From NCBI RefSeq assembly GCF_018446385.1, contig NC_056002.1:36070063-36134062 (forward strand): DNA of 64,000 nt, read 5' to 3'. Position numbers and translations under genes: made by a program. Source of the DNA: Zingiber officinale. Taxonomy: Eukaryota; Streptophyta; Magnoliopsida; Zingiberales; Zingiberaceae. Each line of letters opens with the position of its first letter. Position 1 is the stretch's first letter. Under the pieces are notes generated by a model that saw only the letters and a program-made list of their open reading frames with translations, was not told the DNA's origin and ran no database searches. Below, in pieces: positions 59,057-64,000 of the stretch.

Positions 59057-60335
59057 TGATACGGTTGGTAATGGAGGGGCCCATGAGGAAAGGGTTAGAA
59101 AAGTCAAGGCCATATGGCGGTCAAAAGTCAAGAGGACGTGGTGGTCAATAGTCAAGGTGATGCGGCAGTCAATGGACAAGCTGACGGGGCGGTTAAAGGC
59201 AAGCAGGTGTGATAGTTAGAGGTCAGGCAGGCTGGTCGATCAAGGGGGAAAAGCAGTCGGAAGACGTCAGGCGGAACACAAGTCATGGGTCGGCATCGGC
59301 AGGGTTGTCCAGAGGAAGTCCGAGCTACAGGCCTGTGATTCATAGGACTGGAGGCACACGTTACGGGTTGGCATCGGCAGGGCTGTCCAGAGGAAGTCCG
59401 AGCTACAGGCCTGTGATTCAAAGAACTGGAAGTATAGGCCAATGGGTCGGAAGCGGCAGAGCTGATCAGAAGCATCCCGAGCTACAGACCTGCGGTTGAG
59501 GGCCGGGAAGTACAAAGCGCAGGATGCAAGTCGGGATCGGCAGAGCTAAGCAGAGGCAACTCGAACTACAGACCCGCGGTTGAGGGCCAGGAAATACAAA
59601 GCGCAGGATGTAGGTGGAAGATCAGCGTAGCTGTGTCTAGACAGCTAGGGCTGCAGGTTTGCGAGTTGGAGGCCCGGAAATGCGAACTATGGGTGCAGGC
59701 CGGTGCAGGACACAATGGATCAGAAGAGCTAAGTAGCACGGGTGCGGAGAATCTCAACGGTCCGTCGAGGAGAGTCATTACATATCAACAATGCAGGCAA
59801 AAGCGGAGGTTCCTAAAACGAAAAGATGCCCTCCTAACCAGTAGTAGCCTGCCAACTGTCTCCCACTACAAGACAAAACCCATGTGCGAAGGCGGAGGTT
59901 CCTAAACAGAAAGATATTTGCACGACAAATAGCAGCATGACAGGTGTCCGGAAGGAGGCGACAAAGTCCAGAGTCTAACGTTTTTTGACAGGATGGCAGG
60001 TTCCAAAAAGGGGAGGCATAAAAGGCGAGAAATCCCTTGTATGCAGGTACGGGCACACACTCTCTCGCCACTTTTTTTTCCACAACTGTTTTCCTTCTTC
60101 TTCTCTCTGTTCTTTCTGGGGAAAAAGGACCTGACTTGAGCGTCGGAGGGCCTGATCCGGGGACTTTTTCCCTGGGTTTCGGTCTCTAACGTGAAGGGGG
60201 AGATTGTCTGAGTGTGTGCAGGGTCCTGCAGCAGCGTCAGCCACCCGTGGGAGCCGAATCATCTTCTACGACCTTCCGTTAACCATCGGGACACCTCGAC
60301 CAGCCTCCGTCCGACTCAGCCTCCGGACGGGATCA
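59057..60335 (+). repeat. 5' LTR of Tat copy 2, with internal tandem repeats
   Basis: It begins TGATACGGTTGG (start position approximate) and ends GGGATCA. About four imperfect units of 78-88 bp lie at 59287-59620 (GGCATCGGCAGGGTTGTCC, GTCCGAGCTACAGGCCTGTG variants). A TATA-like ATAAAAGG is at about 60017. The block GACTTGAGCGTCGGAGGGC at about 60133 is shared with copy 1. Confidence 0.78.
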
Positions 60336-60337
60336 AA

Positions 60338-60356
60338 TTTGGCGCCGTCTGTGGGA
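60338..60356 (+). promoter_or_regulatory. Primer-binding site of Tat copy 2
   Basis: TTTGGCGCCGTCTGTGGGA begins two bases after the LTR end. This is the PBS type of Tat/Athila elements, distinct from the tRNA-Met PBS of the other elements here. Confidence 0.8.
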
Positions 60357-60385
60357 AGCACAACAGCCTGATCCGGAGCGTGAAG

Positions 60386-62554
60386 ATGGAGGACTCTGGT
60401 CGAAGTTCCAGCAGGAGGATTAACGTCACCATGACCGCGGGGGAGTACGAGCTCTTCAAGGAGGTCAGGAAGCAGGCCGCCTCTGAAAAACAAGGAACGG
60501 TTTCACGACCTCGCTTGGCGCCCGAAGTATCCAGAGAGCCAGCTCCTGCCTCCGATAGGGGCTCAAAGAGGAAGCAGCAGGAAGAACTCCCTCGTACTTC
60601 ATTTCGGGAGCCTCGCCGCAACTATCATCGAGCCGAACCCCGTGAGCACAGTCCAAAGAAAGAGGAGCCGTCGGCGTCAGTGGCGGAGAGCTCTCTACAT
60701 CCACCTCGGGATTCAGGAAAGGGAAAAGCTATAATCCCTGCCAGAGATCTGCCTGAAGATCCGGATGACAAGGTACCCTTCTCGGCTCAGATCCTGAGGG
60801 AAAGCCTGCCCAAGGGATATCGAGCCCCGAACATTGGAGAATACGATGGGAGCAAGGACTCGGAAGAGCACCTGAGGAAGTTCAAAAACGCGGCCATCTT
60901 GTACCAATACAGCGATGCTGTCAAATGCCGAGTATTCCTACACACCCTGTCCGGGTCGTCGCAGAAGTGGTTCGACGGATTGCCCCCGGAGTCCATCAAT
61001 TGCTTCATGGATTTCAAAACGGTCTTCCTACGCCGTTTCGCCAGTAGTCGTAAGTATCAAAAAACCGATCACTGCCTTTTTGCTCTCAAGCAGGATTCGA
61101 CCGAGCCCTTGCGGAGCTACATCAATCGGTTCAGTCAGGTGGCCAATGACGTCCCCTCCGCCACCTCAGAAATATTGATGAGTGCCTTCTCCCACGGATT
61201 GCGAGAAGGGGAATTCTTCAGAGACCTCATCAAAAACCCCGCCCGGAGTTTTGATGACATGGTGGAAAAAGCTTCTTGCTACATCAAGGTGGAAGAAGCG
61301 CAGGCCGCTAGGAGGAAAGCCGAAAAGACGGTGGCCCCAGGCAACCGACCTGAAAGGAGAACACCGCAGCCAGCTCAACCCTTCCAGCGAGGTCAACCCA
61401 GGCCTGCCCCTCAACCTGCCCAGGGAATTAGACCAGCGCCGCGAGTTGCCGCCGTACACGCGCCCAGGCCTGGACCAAGGGGAGTGCCGTATTGCACATA
61501 TCATCGGTCCAGGACGCATGATCTCAGTAACTGCTTCCAATTCGCTCGTGACTCAAGGCGAGCTGCAGAGCAGGGCTTGCCTCCCCCGGCGTTGGCGCCC
61601 CAAATACAGAGGATGGACGAAGAACGGGCTGCAGCTGGGCGCGCTCGACAGACCCGACCCAACCTAGCCGACCCATCTAGCCAAGCTGGCCTCGGGGAAG
61701 ATCGAGGAGATGCTGGAGAACTGGAGAACCGAGGCAACGCTGCCGTGCGAGAGATCGGTATGATCTCAGGAGGACCCACTGAAGGAGACTCAGGCCGAGC
61801 CCATAAGTCACACGTTCGGCGGCTGTATGTGGGAGCCGTGGGATGCAGACACGAGCAGGCCTCCGGCCCTGTTATTAGCTTTGGGCCTCAAGACCTGGAG
61901 GGTCTAGAACTGCCCCACGACGATGCCCTCATAATCAAGGCCGTTATTGCTAATAGCCGAGTGGCTCGGGTCTTTGTGGATACTGGGAGCTCGGTCAACA
62001 TTTTATTCAAAGCGGCGTTCGAGGAGATGCAGATCGACGCCGCTGAGCTCCAACCTGTAACCACTTCCTTGTATGGGTTCACAGGTAACGAAGTTAAACC
62101 CATGGGTCAGATCAAGCTGGCCATCTCCATGGGCACTGAGCCATTGGTGCGCACCCGGAGGAGCACCTTCATCGTGGTGGATTCCCCTTCCTCCTATAAC
62201 GTCATCCTGGGAAGGCCAGCCCTGCATGAGTTCCGAGCTGCTGTCTCCACCTATCATCAAAAGATCAAATTCCCGGTTGGCGAGCAGGTCGGAGAAGTAA
62301 GGGGAGAGCAGAGGGTGTCTCGAAGCTGCTACATCGATATGGTCCGGGTGGAGGCGCGCAAGAGCCGGCGGACTCAGGATGGCGGTGTACATGCCATCCA
62401 GGAGGAGCCTCTGCCTATTGCTGAGGAGCCTGTCTCCTGCGAAGATATTCAGTTGTATCCTGACAGAGCTGAGAGCATCACTCGCATTGCTAGTGACCTG
62501 TCGCCGGAGCTGAAGTCGGAGCTGATGAACTGCCCGGGGTCAAACCAGAAGTAG
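60386..62554 (+). CDS. Tat copy 2 Gag-protease ORF
   Basis: The start is at 60386 (MEDSGRSSSRR); the frame is also open upstream through the LTR/PBS, but ATG placement after the PBS fits the element. A basic/Pro-rich N-terminus is followed by the Gag domain (about 60820-61320: KNAAILYQYSDAVKCRVFLH, KWFDGLPPESINCFMDFKTV). A Pro/Arg-rich linker and a Cys/His motif CTYHRSRTHDLSNC (about 61495) follow. Protease FVDTGSSVNILF is at about 61972, with VILGRPALHEFRAAVSTYH (about 62202). The frame ends early because a deletion near 62530 shifts it into a stop at 62552-62554. An intact element would read on into RT. Confidence 0.88.
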   Translation: MEDSGRSSSRRINVTMTAGEYELFKEVRKQAASEKQGTVSRPRLAPEVSREPAPASDRGSKRKQQEELPRTSFREPRRNYHRAEPREHSPKKEEPSASVAESSLHPPRDSGKGKAIIPARDLPEDPDDKVPFSAQILRESLPKGYRAPNIGEYDGSKDSEEHLRKFKNAAILYQYSDAVKCRVFLHTLSGSSQKWFDGLPPESINCFMDFKTVFLRRFASSRKYQKTDHCLFALKQDSTEPLRSYINRFSQVANDVPSATSEILMSAFSHGLREGEFFRDLIKNPARSFDDMVEKASCYIKVEEAQAARRKAEKTVAPGNRPERRTPQPAQPFQRGQPRPAPQPAQGIRPAPRVAAVHAPRPGPRGVPYCTYHRSRTHDLSNCFQFARDSRRAAEQGLPPPALAPQIQRMDEERAAAGRARQTRPNLADPSSQAGLGEDRGDAGELENRGNAAVREIGMISGGPTEGDSGRAHKSHVRRLYVGAVGCRHEQASGPVISFGPQDLEGLELPHDDALIIKAVIANSRVARVFVDTGSSVNILFKAAFEEMQIDAAELQPVTTSLYGFTGNEVKPMGQIKLAISMGTEPLVRTRRSTFIVVDSPSSYNVILGRPALHEFRAAVSTYHQKIKFPVGEQVGEVRGEQRVSRSCYIDMVRVEARKSRRTQDGGVHAIQEEPLPIAEEPVSCEDIQLYPDRAESITRIASDLSPELKSELMNCPGSNQK

Positions 62555-64000
62555 CTGAGCACAAGCTGCATACTATACCCGAGGCCAAGTCAGTCAAGCA
62601 GAAGAAGAGAAACTTCTCCGCCGACCAAAATAAGATTATCCGGGCTGAAGTGGATCAGCTCAGGAAGGCAGGACATGTTCGAGAGGTGCAATTCCCGTCC
62701 TGGCTTTCCAACGTCGTATTGGTGAAGAAGCCCAACAACAAGTGGAGGGTGTGCATAGACTTTCGCGACCTCAACAAAGCCACCCCCAAAGATTGTTACC
62801 CACTCCCGCGGATCGATCAGGTGGTGGATTCAACTGCTGGCTGTGAAAGGATATGCATGATGGACGCTTATCAGGGATACCATCAGATACCCCTGGCTAA
62901 GGAGGATCAGGAGAAGGTTAGTTTCATAACAGCTGATGGTACTTTCTGCTATACTGTCATGCCGTTTGGGCTAAGGAACGCTGGAGCTACCTACCAAAGG
63001 ATGATGGATAAGGTTTTTCGGAGTCAGATCGGGCGAAACGTAGAAGTCTATGTTGATGATATCCTGATCAAGTCCCCCCTGGCGTCCAGTCTGATAAAAG
63101 ATGTAGAAGAAACCTGTGGGACTCTGAGGCAATATGGGGTAAAGCTGAATCCCCTGAAATGTCTGTTCGGGGCCAGAGGAGGGAAGTTTCTGGGCTACTT
63201 GGTGACTGAACGAGGGATAGAAGCCAATCCTGAGAAGGTTCAAACACTTCGTGACATGCAGATCCCTCAGAATCTGAAGGAAACACAGAAGCTGGTCGGC
63301 CGGATAACAGCACTATCCCGATTTATCTCTAGATCTGCAGATCGAGCGGCGCCCTTCTTCAAAGTGCTCAGGAAGGCAGCCAAGTTTCAGTGGACGGAGG
63401 AGTGCACACAGGCCTTGGAGGAGCTAAAACAATACCTGGAATCCTTACCGTCGCTGTTTAAGCCTGTTGTGGGAGAGCCTCTTTGGGTCTACTTGTCAGC
63501 TACCCCTGAGACCGTGGGGGCTGTGCTGGTTAAGGAGCAGGACAATGTACAACGGCCAGTGTAGTTTTTCAGTCATCTATTGAAGGGGGCTGAGTCTCGG
63601 TATACGGCCCTAGAAAAGTTGGTTTACGGACTTGTTCTAATGGCTCGGCGCCTCCGACCGTATTTTCTGGCGCATCCCATCACCGTCCTGACAAACAGTA
63701 CTATGGGCCGAGCTCTCACCAAGGTGGAGGTAGCGGGTCGGCTTATCAAATGGGCGACCGAGCTAGGGGAATATGATATACAGTATCAGCCCCGAACCGC
63801 GATCAAAGCACAGGCTCTGGCGGATTTCTTGACAGAAGTTTATCAAGCAGACTCGGAGGAGGTCTGGAAGATTTATGTAGATGGGTCAGCTACCCACCGG
63901 GGAAGTGGTGTAGGCGCGCTTCTGATATCTCCGCAGGGAGATATTATGCAGCTGGCTGTACGGCTAAATTTTAGAGCTACTAACAATGAGGCAGAGTATG
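62535..64000 (+). pseudogene. Tat copy 2 RT-RNase H-archaeal RNase H, partial
   Basis: The RT domain opens with RNFSADQNKIIRAEVDQLRK (about 62609), then PLPRIDQVVDSTAG and the catalytic YVDDILIKSP (about 63047). RNase H is WVYLSATPETVGAVLVKEQ (about 63484), then, after an in-frame TAG at 63562-63564, FFSHLLKGAESRYTALEKL. The second, archaeal-type RNase H begins IYVDGSATHRGSGVGALLIS (about 63870) and runs off the end. It is in a different frame from Gag-protease because of the deletion. Confidence 0.88.

Larger units (their letters stand above)
59057..64000 (+). mobile_element. Tat-lineage Ty3/gypsy element (copy 2), runs off the window
   Basis: LTR 59057-60335, PBS, gag-protease, RT, RNase H and the start of the archaeal-type RNase H are present. 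Integrase, 3' region and 3' LTR lie beyond 64000. It is inserted in a copia integrase gene. It is far better preserved than copy 1, hence younger. Confidence 0.88.

Noticed and set aside
59209..59515. ORFs with repeated PSYRPVI-type motifs on both strands
   Set aside because: They are translations of the 78-88-bp LTR tandem repeats, open on both strands because the unit length is near a multiple of three.

Overview
This window looks like a repeat-dense stretch of a flowering-plant nuclear genome, most likely a monocot. The evidence is one spliced plant receptor-kinase gene with a GC-rich first exon, surrounded by plant-type transposable elements: Ty3/gypsy of the Tat, Athila and chromovirus/Tekay types, Ty1/copia, LINE, tRNA-derived SINEs, CACTA, hAT, PIF/Harbinger and TRIM. 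Several long terminal repeat (LTR) sequences remind me of Zingiberales (ginger/banana order), but that is a weak impression. There are no bacterial genes, CRISPR arrays or operons.

Layout. 1-1.93 kb: 3' half of a decayed hAT-related transposase gene split by a hAT MITE with a clean 8-bp target-site duplication (TSD). 1.93-5.16 kb: non-coding DNA, including organelle-like sequence, a truncated SINE, a local duplication and AT-rich repeats. 5.16-17.38 kb: an old Tat-lineage gypsy element (gag, protease, RT, RNase H, integrase, 3' minisatellite, antisense ORF, 3' LTR), itself hit by a TRIM, an Athila-like solo LTR and a SINE. 17.77-25.83 kb: a LINE whose ORF2 is split at one short site by four successive SINE insertions and a 5.3-kb CACTA element that carries a copia-type solo LTR. 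25.83-42.14 kb: N-terminal half of a second hAT gene fused in frame to a copia gag; the gag is split by an almost complete 9.65-kb chromovirus (TSD AGCAG) and is followed by an AT-rich array and the copia 3' LTR. 42.14-49.76 kb: a reverse-strand Athila-type element carrying a PIF/Harbinger element (TSD TCA) in its internal region and a complete TRIM (TSD GAAGT) in its LTR. 49.76-53.48 kb: non-coding DNA with a SINE, a ~0.93-kb foldback element and a second hAT MITE.

The only gene that looks functional is at 53.73-56.66 kb: a G-type lectin S-domain receptor-like kinase with seven inferred exons, an RD-type kinase and a duplicated W-box-bearing promoter segment. A decayed copia element starts only about 250 bp downstream and is interrupted by a second Tat-lineage element (59.06 kb to the window end) with a long gag-protease ORF and an RT/RNase H region, younger than the copy at 5-17 kb.

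I found no clear previously undescribed biochemical system. The points most worth a second look are the repeated perfect palindromes inside the LTRs of unrelated families, the five-step insertion pile-up at one LINE site, the hAT-copia chimeric ORF, a tRNA-like sequence in the chromovirus LTR, and the foldback element upstream of the receptor kinase. All boundaries were read by eye; element lineages rest on protein motifs and termini, not on database searches.
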